Below are positions 1-6,314 of a DNA stretch of 8,756 nt, one piece after another (position 1 is the stretch's first letter; each line of letters begins with the position of its first letter). The DNA lies in contig CANNDT010000142.1 in NCBI GenBank assembly GCA_947503365.1, positions 1 to 8,756 on the forward strand, given 5' to 3'. The stretch comes from CANNDT01 sp945876205. GTDB lineage: Bacteria; Acidobacteriota; Vicinamibacteria; Vicinamibacterales; UBA2999. Under the pieces are notes generated by a model. The model ran no database searches. It was not told where the DNA came from and saw nothing but the letters and a program-made list of their open reading frames with translations. The translations under genes were made by a program, and so were the position numbers.

Positions 1-1
1 C

Positions 2-523
2 ATGTCGCGGTCGTACACGTCCAGGTCCGCGCGCGACGGGGAACGCGACGGGGTCGACTATAATTTCATTACCAGGGCACGGTTCGACGAGATGGTCCGC
101 GAGGACGCCTTTCTCGAATTTGCCGACGTGTTCGGCAACTGCTACGGGACAGCGGCGGCCGACACCGACGCGCTCCTGGCTGAAGGCAAGGACGTGATGC
201 TGGTCATCGACGTCCAGGGCGCGAAGCAGGTTCGCACCCGCGGCATCGAAACCGTCGGCATCTTCGTGTTGCCGCCGTCGGCAACCGTCCTCGAACAACG
301 GCTTCGCGGCCGCAGCAAGGATTCCGAGGATCAGATCCGCAAGCGCCTCGACACCGCGTGCCGCGAGGTGGGCGAGTTTGCCAGCTACGAATACGTGGTG
401 GTGAACGACGAGCTCGAAGCAGCGGTCGATCGGCTGCGGTCGATCGTGCTGGCCGAACGGGCCCGCGTCAAGTCGATGCGGCCAACAGCCGATACGATCA
501 TCAAGACGTTCAAGCGGAAGTAA
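2..523 (+). CDS. gmk: Guanylate kinase, 3' part (5' end outside window)
   Basis: Guanylate kinase phosphorylates GMP to GDP with ATP in the cytoplasm, feeding GTP/dGTP synthesis. The 173 visible residues match the family from the GMP-binding segment onward: SRSYTSRSAR with the conserved arginines (residues 2-11), DGVDYNF (17-22), EFADVFGNCYGT (39-50), the IDVQGAKQVR strand-helix (69-78), and the arginine-rich lid RGRSKDSEDQIRKRL (102-116), then VVVND (132-136). The N-terminal P-loop (GxSGxGKS), about 35-40 residues upstream in homologues, is missing. The ATG at base 2 is therefore probably an internal methionine and the gene is cut by the window edge, not truncated in the cell. The TAA stop is 12 bp before rpoZ, a partner found beside gmk in many bacteria. 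Identification is secure; only the start is unknown. Confidence 0.95.
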   Translation: MSRSYTSRSARDGERDGVDYNFITRARFDEMVREDAFLEFADVFGNCYGTAAADTDALLAEGKDVMLVIDVQGAKQVRTRGIETVGIFVLPPSATVLEQRLRGRSKDSEDQIRKRLDTACREVGEFASYEYVVVNDELEAAVDRLRSIVLAERARVKSMRPTADTIIKTFKRK

Positions 524-535
524 CAAGAGGGATAC

Positions 536-706
536 ATGGAAAGACAGCCGAAGGAAAACCGTTTCGAATATGTCGTCATCGCCAGCCAGCGCGCGCGCCA
601 GCTGCTGAAGGGCGCCGTGCCCCGCGAGCCCGGCGACAAGACGGCCACGATCGCGCAGCGCGAAGTGATGCGCCGCAAGGTCGTCAAAGAAGACGATCGG
701 GCCTAG
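536..706 (+). CDS. rpoZ: DNA-directed RNA polymerase omega subunit (short form)
   Basis: Omega is the small RNA polymerase subunit that wraps the beta' C-terminus and helps core assembly. This 56-codon frame begins MERQPKENRFEYVVIASQRA. The segment NRFEYVVIASQRARQL (residues 8-23) fits the conserved omega pattern (R-Y-x-L-V-x-x-A-x-x-RA-R-x-L), and the AQREVMRRKV segment (40-49) fits the second conserved helix. A good Shine-Dalgarno, AAGAGGG at 525-531, lies 4 nt before the ATG. The position between gmk and coaBC is the classic rpoZ slot. At 56 aa it is shorter than most omegas (roughly 65-90 aa), ending just after the core fold with an acidic KEDDRA tail. No alternative function suggests itself. 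Confidence 0.9.
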   Translation: MERQPKENRFEYVVIASQRARQLLKGAVPREPGDKTATIAQREVMRRKVVKEDDRA

Positions 707-712
707 CGTCGA

Positions 713-740
713 GAGCCTAAAGCCCAGAGCCTAGAGCCTA
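713..740 (+). repeat. Four-unit heptanucleotide tandem repeat (GAGCCTA)
   Basis: The 34-bp gap between rpoZ and coaBC is largely a 7-bp tandem repeat: GAGCCTA (713-719), AAGCCCA (720-726, two mismatches), GAGCCTA (727-733) and GAGCCTA (734-740). The last unit directly abuts the coaBC ATG, so the repeat occupies the place where a Shine-Dalgarno would sit, and no ordinary one is visible. Such simple repeats can change copy number by slippage; whether that alters coaBC translation is inference. Confidence 0.8.
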
Positions 741-1973
741 ATGTTGATCGCGCTCGGAGTGACCGGCGGTATCGGCGCCTACAAGGCAGTCGAAGTGTGC
801 CGCCTGCTCCAGAAGCGCGGCCACGACGTCGTCGCGGTGATGACGCGGTCGGCGGCGAGGTTCGTCGGCCCGGTCACCTTCGAAGCGATTACGCGGCGCC
901 CGGTGATCACCTCGCAGTGGAAGCCGGGGATGAACGCCGAGAGCCGGGTGGCCGTCGAGCACATCGCGATTGCCGATCAGATCGCGCTGCTGCTGGTCGC
1001 GCCCTGCACGGCGAACGTCATCGGCAAGTTCGCCAACGGGATCGCCGACGATTTTCTCTCCTCGCTCTACCTCGCGACCAAGGCGCCGGTGCTGCTCGCG
1101 CCCGCGATGAACTCCAACATGCTCGCGCACGACGCGGTGCAGCGGAATCTCAGGACGCTGGCTGAACGTGGCGTGCAGTTCGTCGAGCCTGGTGAAGGCT
1201 ATCTGGCCTGCGGCTGGATCGGCAAAGGACGTCTCGCCGAACCGGCCGACATCGTCGAAGCCGCGTCCCTCGTGCTCGCCCCCTCGTCCTCGGCGCTTCG
1301 CGGCAAGCATGTCGTGGTGACCGCGGGCCCGACCTACGAAGACATCGACCCGGTGCGTTATGTCGGCAACCGGTCGAGCGGACGCATGGGCTTCGCGATC
1401 GCGTCCGAGGCGCGGCGGCGCGGCGCCGAGGTCACGCTGATTGCCGGTCCGACGACGGCTGAGCCTCCTGCCATCGATGCGACGATCCGGGTGCGCAGCG
1501 CCGCGGAAATGCACTTCGCGGTCATGGACGCGGCGTCGCGCGCCGATGTCGTGGTGATGGCGGCCGCCGTGGCCGACTATGCCCCCGCGCAGCAGGCGGG
1601 GGAGAAGATTGCGAAAGCCGAGGGGCCAATGACGCTCACGCTCGAGCGCACGCGCGACATCCTGGCGGACCTCGCGAAGCTTCCGTCGAGGGCCACCCGT
1701 GGGCCCGTGCTGGTCGGGTTTGCCGCCGAGACGGGCGATGCCGTGACCAAGGCCAGGGCCAAGCGCGCGAAGAAGAACGTCGACCTGATCGTCGCCAACG
1801 ATGTCTCGCAGCCCGGCGTGGGGTTCGATACCGAGACCAACGCGGTCACGCTGGTGAGCGCCGACGATGAACGGATCGTGCCGCTGCAGAGCAAAGACCG
1901 CATCGCCGCCGCCATCCTCGACCGCGTCGAGCAGTTGATGCAGGCGCGCGCCGCCGCTCCGGTTCGCGCGTGA
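741..1973 (+). CDS. coaBC: Bifunctional phosphopantothenoylcysteine decarboxylase / phosphopantothenate-cysteine ligase
   Basis: CoaBC carries out two consecutive steps of coenzyme A synthesis: joining 4'-phosphopantothenate to cysteine (CoaB, CTP-dependent in bacteria) and decarboxylating the product to 4'-phosphopantetheine (CoaC, FMN-dependent). The CoaC domain spans about residues 1-180: GVTGGIGAYK flavin-binding start (7-15), catalytic His74 in VEHIAIA, the PAMNSNM substrate motif (121-127), and the ACGWIGKGRLAEP flap with Cys157. The CoaB domain (about 187-400) shows VTAGPTYEDIDPVR (193-206), Asn210 in GNRSSGRMG, AAAVADY (274-280), Lys289 and Lys292 in EKIAKAEG, and VANDVSQPGVGF (351-362). 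All known catalytic positions are present and 410 aa is the normal full length. The ATG start puts the flavin motif where homologues have it. No clear ribosome binding site precedes it, only the heptamer repeat. Its stop overlaps the next start. Confidence 0.97.
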   Translation: MLIALGVTGGIGAYKAVEVCRLLQKRGHDVVAVMTRSAARFVGPVTFEAITRRPVITSQWKPGMNAESRVAVEHIAIADQIALLLVAPCTANVIGKFANGIADDFLSSLYLATKAPVLLAPAMNSNMLAHDAVQRNLRTLAERGVQFVEPGEGYLACGWIGKGRLAEPADIVEAASLVLAPSSSALRGKHVVVTAGPTYEDIDPVRYVGNRSSGRMGFAIASEARRRGAEVTLIAGPTTAEPPAIDATIRVRSAAEMHFAVMDAASRADVVVMAAAVADYAPAQQAGEKIAKAEGPMTLTLERTRDILADLAKLPSRATRGPVLVGFAAETGDAVTKARAKRAKKNVDLIVANDVSQPGVGFDTETNAVTLVSADDERIVPLQSKDRIAAAILDRVEQLMQARAAAPVRA

Positions 1974-2695
1974 CCATGAACGGAGACGAGCTCAAGGCTC
2001 ATCTCGAGTTTTTCGGCGAGCTCGGCGTGGACGGGTTCCGGCGTGAGCCGGAATGGCGAGCCCGGCAGGTGAGCGACGTCGCAATCGCGGATACCGCCAG
2101 TGCAGATCACGCCCCACAGGTAACCGCCCTCCGCATCATCTCGCTGACGTCCATCCGCGAAGAGATCGGCGACTGCACCCGCTGCAAGCTTCATACGCTG
2201 GGGCGCAAGCAGATCGTGTTTGGCGTGGGGAATCCGAACGCCGATCTGATGTTCGTGGGCGAGGCGCCTGGCGCCGAGGAAGACATCAAGGGCGAGCCGT
2301 TCGTCGGGCGCGCCGGTCAGTTGCTGACCAAGATCATCGAAGCGATCGACCTGAAGCGCGAAGATGTCTACATCGCCAACCTGATCAAGTGCCGTCCGCC
2401 CGACAACCGTAATCCCGAGCCGGATGAAGCGGAGCAGTGCGAGCCGTTTCTCTTTCAGCAGATCGATTCGATCAAGCCGAAGGTGATCGTGGCGCTCGGC
2501 AAGTTCGCGGCGCAAGCCTTGTTGAAGACGACCGATCCGATTAGCAAGATCAGGGGACGCGAGTTCACGTATCGCGACGCCGTGCTGATGCCGACCTACC
2601 ATCCCGCCTACCTGCTGCGGACGCCGTCGGCCAAACGCGAAGTATGGGAGGATATGAAGCGCGTTCGCGAGCTGCTTCGCGAAGGCGAAGACTGA
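1970..2695 (+). CDS. udg: Uracil-DNA glycosylase, family 4 ([4Fe-4S] type)
   Basis: This enzyme removes uracil arising from cytosine deamination or dUMP misincorporation, starting base excision repair. The catalytic part (about residues 58-238) has the family 4 pattern: cluster cysteines Cys69 and Cys72 (CTRCKL), Cys141 (KCRPPDNRNPEPDE) and Cys157 (EQCEPFL). It also has motif A GEAPGAEED (97-105), GRAGQLL (113-119), VALGKFAAQ (174-182), and motif B HPAYLLR (211-217). An N-terminal extension (1-52) contains a helix-like segment, DELKAHLEFFGELGV, then a poorly conserved linker, as in many homologues. The frame can start at GTG 1970, overlapping the coaBC TGA by 4 bp (GTGA), or at ATG 1976. Neither has a strong Shine-Dalgarno, so translational coupling to coaBC is likely. 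priA begins 8 bp after its stop. A DNA-polymerase-associated UDG-like paralogue is less likely because all four cysteines and both motifs are intact. Confidence 0.93.
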   Translation: MTMNGDELKAHLEFFGELGVDGFRREPEWRARQVSDVAIADTASADHAPQVTALRIISLTSIREEIGDCTRCKLHTLGRKQIVFGVGNPNADLMFVGEAPGAEEDIKGEPFVGRAGQLLTKIIEAIDLKREDVYIANLIKCRPPDNRNPEPDEAEQCEPFLFQQIDSIKPKVIVALGKFAAQALLKTTDPISKIRGREFTYRDAVLMPTYHPAYLLRTPSAKREVWEDMKRVRELLREGED

Positions 2696-2703
2696 GTGTT
2701 GAC

Positions 2704-4956
2704 TTGCGTTTAGTTGCCGTCGCGGTTCCAGTTCCCTTCCTCGACCTCCTCACCTACAACGTTCCGGATCGTCTCGAGCTGCCCGCGATCGGCGCGCGCG
2801 TGCGTGTGCCGCTGGGGTCCCGCACCCTGACCGGCTGCGTCATCGAGCATGGCGCGAGCATCGACGCTGGCACCGACGCGAAAGACATCGTTGAAGTCCT
2901 CGACCACGAAGCGTTTCTCCCGGCGACGGTCGTCGCCCTCGCGCGCTGGGTCGCGGAGTACTACGTCGCCGGGGTCGGCGACGCGATCGCCGTCGCCATG
3001 CCTCCCGGCGCCGCCCGGCGCGCCTCGAGCTACAAGACCCAGCGCATCGTCTCGATCACCGCGCACGGATTGGGGTCAGACCCCAGTGACGAGGGGACTC
3101 AAGGGGCTGAGTCCCCTCGTCACCGGGGTCTGACCCCCAAGCAAAGCCAGGCGATTGAAGCACTTGCGGCCGCTCCGGCGGGGCTGCCGATGTCGGCTTT
3201 GCGGGAGCGCGGCATCACGGCGGACGTGGTGTCGCGCCTGGTGAAACACGGACTCGCCACGATTCGCGACGAGGCCGACGAGCGGGATCCGTTCGAGCGC
3301 TCCGCGCTCGCGACGGTGGCCGCCGACCCGGACCGGCAACTGACGCCGGAGCAGGTCGCCGCGCTCGATGCGTTGTCGGCTCGCGCCGACGCCGCCGAAT
3401 TCCGCGTCGCCTTGCTGCACGGCGTCACCGGCAGCGGCAAGACCGAGATCTACCTCCGCCTCGCGGACCGCGTGTGCAGGACCGGACGCCAGGTGCTGCT
3501 GATGGTCCCGGAGATCGCGCTCACGCCCTCGGTCGCCGCGCTCTTTCGCGCCGCGTTCGGCACCCGCGTCGCCATCCAGCACAGCGCGCTCTCTGACGGC
3601 GAGCGGCATGACCAGTGGCAGCGCATCCGCCGCGGCGACATCGACATCGTCGTCGGCACTCGCTCCGCGGTATTCGCGCCGCTGCCGCGCGTCGGGCTGA
3701 TCATCGTGGACGAAGAGCACGACACCTCCTACAAGCAGGAAGAGTCGCCGCGCTATCACGGCCGCGACGTGGCGATTGTGAGGGGGAGCCTCGAGGGCGC
3801 CCTCGTCGTCCTCGGCTCGGCGACCCCGTCGCTCGAAAGCTTCCAGAATGCAGCGATTGGCAAGTACGACCTCGTCTCGCTCGAGCGGCGCGTGCTCGAT
3901 CGCCCGATGGCCGCCGTCCGCATCGTCAACATGCGCGACGAGTACGCCACCGAGGGACCGGACGTCGTCATCAGCCGCGAGCTGGTGACCGCGATCGAAG
4001 AGCGCCTGACGCGCGAGGAACAGGTGCTCGTGCTGCTCAATCGACGCGGCTACTCGACGGCGGTGTTCTGCCGGCAGTGCGGCGATTCATTTGAATGTCC
4101 GAACTGCAGCGTGTCGCTGACCGTCCACCGTGCGCGCAACGGATGGAAGGCGCGCTGCCATTACTGCAATTACTCGACGGACGTCCCCAAGTCGTGCCGC
4201 AAGTGCGCGGCGCCGTATCTCGAGCAGACCGGGTTCGGCACCGAGAAGGTCGAGCAGCACCTGCGGGATCGATTTCCCTCTGCACGGATTGGCCGCGTCG
4301 ACCGGGATTCGGTGCGACGCAAAGGCGCGCTCACGTCGCTCCTCTCGAAGTTCGCGGCTGGCGAGCTCGACGTGCTGGTCGGCACGCAGATGATCGCCAA
4401 GGGTCACGACTTTCCCCGTGTCACATTGGTGGGCGTCATCTCGGCCGACGTCGGCCTTGGCCTCGCCGATTTCCGCGCCGGCGAGCGGACGTTTCAGCTT
4501 CTGACGCAGGTCGCCGGGCGCGCGGGACGCGGCGAGCGCAAGGGTGAGGCCATCGTCCAGACCCTCTATCCCGAGCACTACAGCATCCAGCTCGCCTGCC
4601 AGCAGGACTACGCAGCTTTCTTCGAACGCGAGTTCGCGTATCGCAAAGGCATGCGCTATCCGCCGCTCGTCGCCCTCATCAACATCGTCGTGCGCGGCAA
4701 ATCGCTGGGCGATGCGATGCATGCCGGGGCGGAGGTGGTGCGCAGGCTGGACGGGGTCATTGCACACGCCGGGATGATGACGCTCGGCCCCGCGCCGGCG
4801 CCGCTTGGACGCCTGAGAGGCGAGCACCGCGTGCAGGTCTTCATCAAGGGCACACGCCGCGCCGAGATGCGCCAGGCCGTCAAGGCGGTGCTGGCAGAGA
4901 TGCCCGAGCTGAGAAGGAAGGTGACGGTCGACGTCGATCCGCTAAGCGTGCTCTAG
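2704..4956 (+). CDS. priA: Primosomal protein N' (replication restart helicase PriA)
   Basis: PriA recognises stalled or collapsed replication forks and reloads the replisome as a 3'-5' superfamily 2 helicase. Numbered from TTG 2704 (750 aa): the 3'-end-binding domain covers about 1-115 (AVPVPFLDLLTYNVP near the start). A winged-helix region is at about 146-205. Walker A GVTGSGKTE is at 240-248, DEEHD at 336-340, and GSATPSLESF at 371-380. Eight zinc cysteines (456, 459, 465, 468, 485, 488, 498, 501) follow, then GTQMIAKGHDF (560-570), QVAGRAGRG (602-610) and the C-terminal domain. An ATG at 2644 is also in frame but lies inside udg and would add 20 residues (mostly Arg/Ser/Ala) before the conserved start, so TTG 2704 is preferred. 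A palindromic repeat is translated as residues 123-145, in the linker between the DNA-binding and winged-helix domains. The TAG stop overlaps that of the convergent protease gene. Function is secure; the start is moderately sure. Confidence 0.95.
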   Translation: MRLVAVAVPVPFLDLLTYNVPDRLELPAIGARVRVPLGSRTLTGCVIEHGASIDAGTDAKDIVEVLDHEAFLPATVVALARWVAEYYVAGVGDAIAVAMPPGAARRASSYKTQRIVSITAHGLGSDPSDEGTQGAESPRHRGLTPKQSQAIEALAAAPAGLPMSALRERGITADVVSRLVKHGLATIRDEADERDPFERSALATVAADPDRQLTPEQVAALDALSARADAAEFRVALLHGVTGSGKTEIYLRLADRVCRTGRQVLLMVPEIALTPSVAALFRAAFGTRVAIQHSALSDGERHDQWQRIRRGDIDIVVGTRSAVFAPLPRVGLIIVDEEHDTSYKQEESPRYHGRDVAIVRGSLEGALVVLGSATPSLESFQNAAIGKYDLVSLERRVLDRPMAAVRIVNMRDEYATEGPDVVISRELVTAIEERLTREEQVLVLLNRRGYSTAVFCRQCGDSFECPNCSVSLTVHRARNGWKARCHYCNYSTDVPKSCRKCAAPYLEQTGFGTEKVEQHLRDRFPSARIGRVDRDSVRRKGALTSLLSKFAAGELDVLVGTQMIAKGHDFPRVTLVGVISADVGLGLADFRAGERTFQLLTQVAGRAGRGERKGEAIVQTLYPEHYSIQLACQQDYAAFFEREFAYRKGMRYPPLVALINIVVRGKSLGDAMHAGAEVVRRLDGVIAHAGMMTLGPAPAPLGRLRGEHRVQVFIKGTRRAEMRQAVKAVLAEMPELRRKVTVDVDPLSVL
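3070..3140. repeat. 71-bp palindromic (REP/MITE-like) element inside priA
   Basis: Left arm 3070-3101 and right arm 3108-3140 are inverted copies of about 32 bp, differing by one mismatch and one extra C, separated by a 6-nt loop (AGGGGC). Each arm also carries its own small palindrome: GGGGTCAGACCCC at 3072-3084 and GGGGTCTGACCCC at 3125-3137. GGGGACTCA and TGAGTCCCC flank the loop. As RNA or single-stranded DNA this would form a very stable nested hairpin. It stays open in the priA frame and encodes about 23 residues rich in Gly, Ser, Asp and Pro, ending in LTP just before the KQ of the winged-helix domain. The shape resembles a dispersed palindromic repeat inserted into a tolerant linker; element family and mobility are inference. 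Confidence 0.85.
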
Positions 4957-5942
4957 CGTCCGACGAGATCGAGCGGCTCGATTGGCGTTGGCGTGAAGCA
5001 GAGGACGAACATCACCACCGCGAACACAGCCAGCCACAACCGGGTGCGATCGAGTGGTATGTCCTCGTCTAGGGTGCGCGGGTGACGCGGGCCAAACGTC
5101 AACAGCATGATCACCGTGAGCAACGTCCAGATGAACCATGAGGTCGAGAGGAACGTCAGCGCCACGAGGCATACGACAGTGGTCAGCGTGACGATCGTGC
5201 TCTTGCGGCCCAGCACGGCGTAGGAGATATGGCCGCCATCGAGCTGGCCGATGGGAAACAGGTTGAGGGCGGTTGCCAGCAGGCCGAACCATGCGGCAAA
5301 CGCCATCGGGTGCATGTTGATCGAGTAGCCCTCGGGCGGCGTGCCCCAGAAGAGCCACGCGACCGCCTTGAAGAGGAGCGGCTCGCCGAGCTCGACGAAT
5401 CCGCTCGTATCCGGCGGAAGCTGCGTGACGCGCGACAGGCTCATGCCGAGGAAGAGCACCGGCACCGCCACGAGGAACCCTGCGATCGGCCCGGCGATCC
5501 CGATGTCAAAAAGCTCGCGTTTGCCCGGAATCATCTGCCGGATGCGGATGAAGGCGCCCAGCGTGCCAGTCAGCGGCAGCGGAGCCGGTAAAAAGTACGG
5601 GATCGACGCGTCGACCCGGTAGTATCGACAGGCGTAGTAATGTCCAAACTCATGCGCGCCGAGAATGGCGAGGATCGACACGCTGTACCACAGGCCGCTG
5701 AGGTAGAACCCCCACGACGACAGCGGCAGTGGCGCCTGCGAGTAGTTCTGGTAGAAGCCCGCGTAATGCGTGGCGCCGACCATCGTCGTCGTGACGACGG
5801 TCAGCAGCAGCAGGACGATGTGCGGCCACAGTCGATCGGGGCGGCGCAGGCGCGCCGCGGGCGTCGGCGGCAGATAGTACCGGTCGGAAGACACCGGTTC
5901 AGCCGGGAACGAGTCGGGGAAGTCGGACGAAGAGGGGCCCAT
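4953..5942 (-). CDS. Site-2 protease-like M50 zinc metalloprotease, membrane protein
   Basis: A 329-aa integral membrane protein with the site-2 protease signature. The zinc motif HEFGH (97-101) lies in a hydrophobic segment and the second zinc-ligand motif NLFPIGQLDGGH (227-238) in another. A GPIAG segment (151-155) is also typical. Hydrophobic stretches suggest about six to seven membrane helices (around 40-60, 77-103, 145-168, 213-235, 248-284, 302-320). The N-terminal 35 residues are polar, Ser/Pro-rich and probably cytoplasmic. No PDZ domain is visible, unlike RseP; the layout is closer to the PDZ-less EGY1/chloroplast-like M50 group. Such enzymes cut membrane-bound substrates within the bilayer, but the substrate here is unknown and no anti-sigma factor lies nearby. 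The gene starts 9 bp after the HU stop, so it is probably co-transcribed. No clear Shine-Dalgarno is seen. Its stop shares CTAG (4953-4956) with priA. Confidence 0.9.
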   Translation of the reverse strand: MGPSSSDFPDSFPAEPVSSDRYYLPPTPAARLRRPDRLWPHIVLLLLTVVTTTMVGATHYAGFYQNYSQAPLPLSSWGFYLSGLWYSVSILAILGAHEFGHYYACRYYRVDASIPYFLPAPLPLTGTLGAFIRIRQMIPGKRELFDIGIAGPIAGFLVAVPVLFLGMSLSRVTQLPPDTSGFVELGEPLLFKAVAWLFWGTPPEGYSINMHPMAFAAWFGLLATALNLFPIGQLDGGHISYAVLGRKSTIVTLTTVVCLVALTFLSTSWFIWTLLTVIMLLTFGPRHPRTLDEDIPLDRTRLWLAVFAVVMFVLCFTPTPIEPLDLVGR

Positions 5943-5951
5943 ACGGGCGGG

Positions 5952-6221
5952 TTAACCGATGTTCTGAAGGTCTTTGCCGGGCTTGAAGCGAATCGTGCGG
6001 CCGGGAGGAATGCGTACTTCCTTACCAGTCCGTGGGTTACGGCCGATGCCGCGCTTTCGGGGCTTCACCTGGAACACGCCGAAGCCGCGCAGCTCAATCC
6101 GGTCGCCCCGCTGCATGGACAGGCGCATCGCATCGAACACGGCATCCACCGCCACCTCGGCCTTGACCTTGGTGATGTCGGCGGTTTTCGAAACCTCGTT
6201 GACGATGTCGACCTTGATCAT
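5952..6221 (-). CDS. HU/IHF-family DNA-binding protein
   Basis: An 89-aa nucleoid protein of the HU/IHF fold that bends DNA as a dimer. The N-terminal helical part is KVDIVNEVSKTADITKVKAE (3-22). The family signature runs from GFGVF (46-50) through KPRKRGIGRNPRTG (53-66), including Pro63, the position that intercalates into DNA at the tip of the beta arm. The end, IRFKPGKDLQ (77-86), is also typical. Length is normal. It cannot be assigned to HU or to an IHF subunit from sequence alone; the IRFKPGKDL ending is somewhat IHF-like. The ATG follows a GAAGAGGA Shine-Dalgarno-like stretch with a rather long spacer (about 10 nt). It is read from its own strong promoter, diverges from der, and is followed closely by the M50 protease gene. 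Confidence 0.95.
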   Translation of the reverse strand: MIKVDIVNEVSKTADITKVKAEVAVDAVFDAMRLSMQRGDRIELRGFGVFQVKPRKRGIGRNPRTGKEVRIPPGRTIRFKPGKDLQNIG

Positions 6222-6253
6222 GCTGAAGGATCCTCTTCCAAATGGCTGTAACT

Positions 6254-6282
6254 ACTATAGAGAGTGAGACTTAGCCTGTCAA
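6254..6282 (-). promoter_or_regulatory. Consensus sigma-70-type promoter for the HU gene
   Basis: On the minus strand a perfect -35 box TTGACA (6282 down to 6277) is separated by exactly 17 bp from a -10 box TATAGT (6259 down to 6254). Transcription should start near 6247, giving a leader of about 25 nt to the HU ATG at 6221. It is the clearest promoter in the window, fitting the high expression expected of a nucleoid protein. It lies within the in-frame upstream extension of der, an argument against the longest der start. Confidence 0.75.
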
Positions 6283-6314
6283 CTGAGCCAGAGAGACAGT
6301 CCGTTCGGCGCAAT

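Noticed and set aside
358..720. Arg-rich plus-strand frame covering the gmk end and rpoZ
   Set aside because: It is a shifted reading of gmk and rpoZ; the rpoZ frame has a good ribosome site and omega motifs.
2087..2127. Imperfect inverted repeat GCGGATACC / GGTAACCGC in the udg linker
   Set aside because: Only 8 of 9 bases match over a 23-nt loop, which is within chance in this GC-rich sequence.
1577..2602. A 341-codon open frame on the minus strand
   Set aside because: It is antisense to the end of coaBC and most of udg, both of which have clear motifs on the plus strand; low-complexity translation.
3070..3140. Reading the priA palindrome as a transcription terminator or CRISPR-like unit
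   Set aside because: There is no T-tract on either side, no repeated spacing, and the frame continues through it.
4087..4827. A 246-codon minus-strand frame opposite priA
   Set aside because: It overlaps the PriA zinc-binding and helicase motifs, and no recognisable domain is seen.
6228..6235. AGGATCCT palindrome upstream of the HU start
   Set aside because: It is an 8-bp palindrome with no repeat or spacing that suggests an operator.
5640..6251. A 203-codon plus-strand frame opposite the protease and HU genes
   Set aside because: HU and M50 signatures are on the minus strand; the alternative product has no motif.
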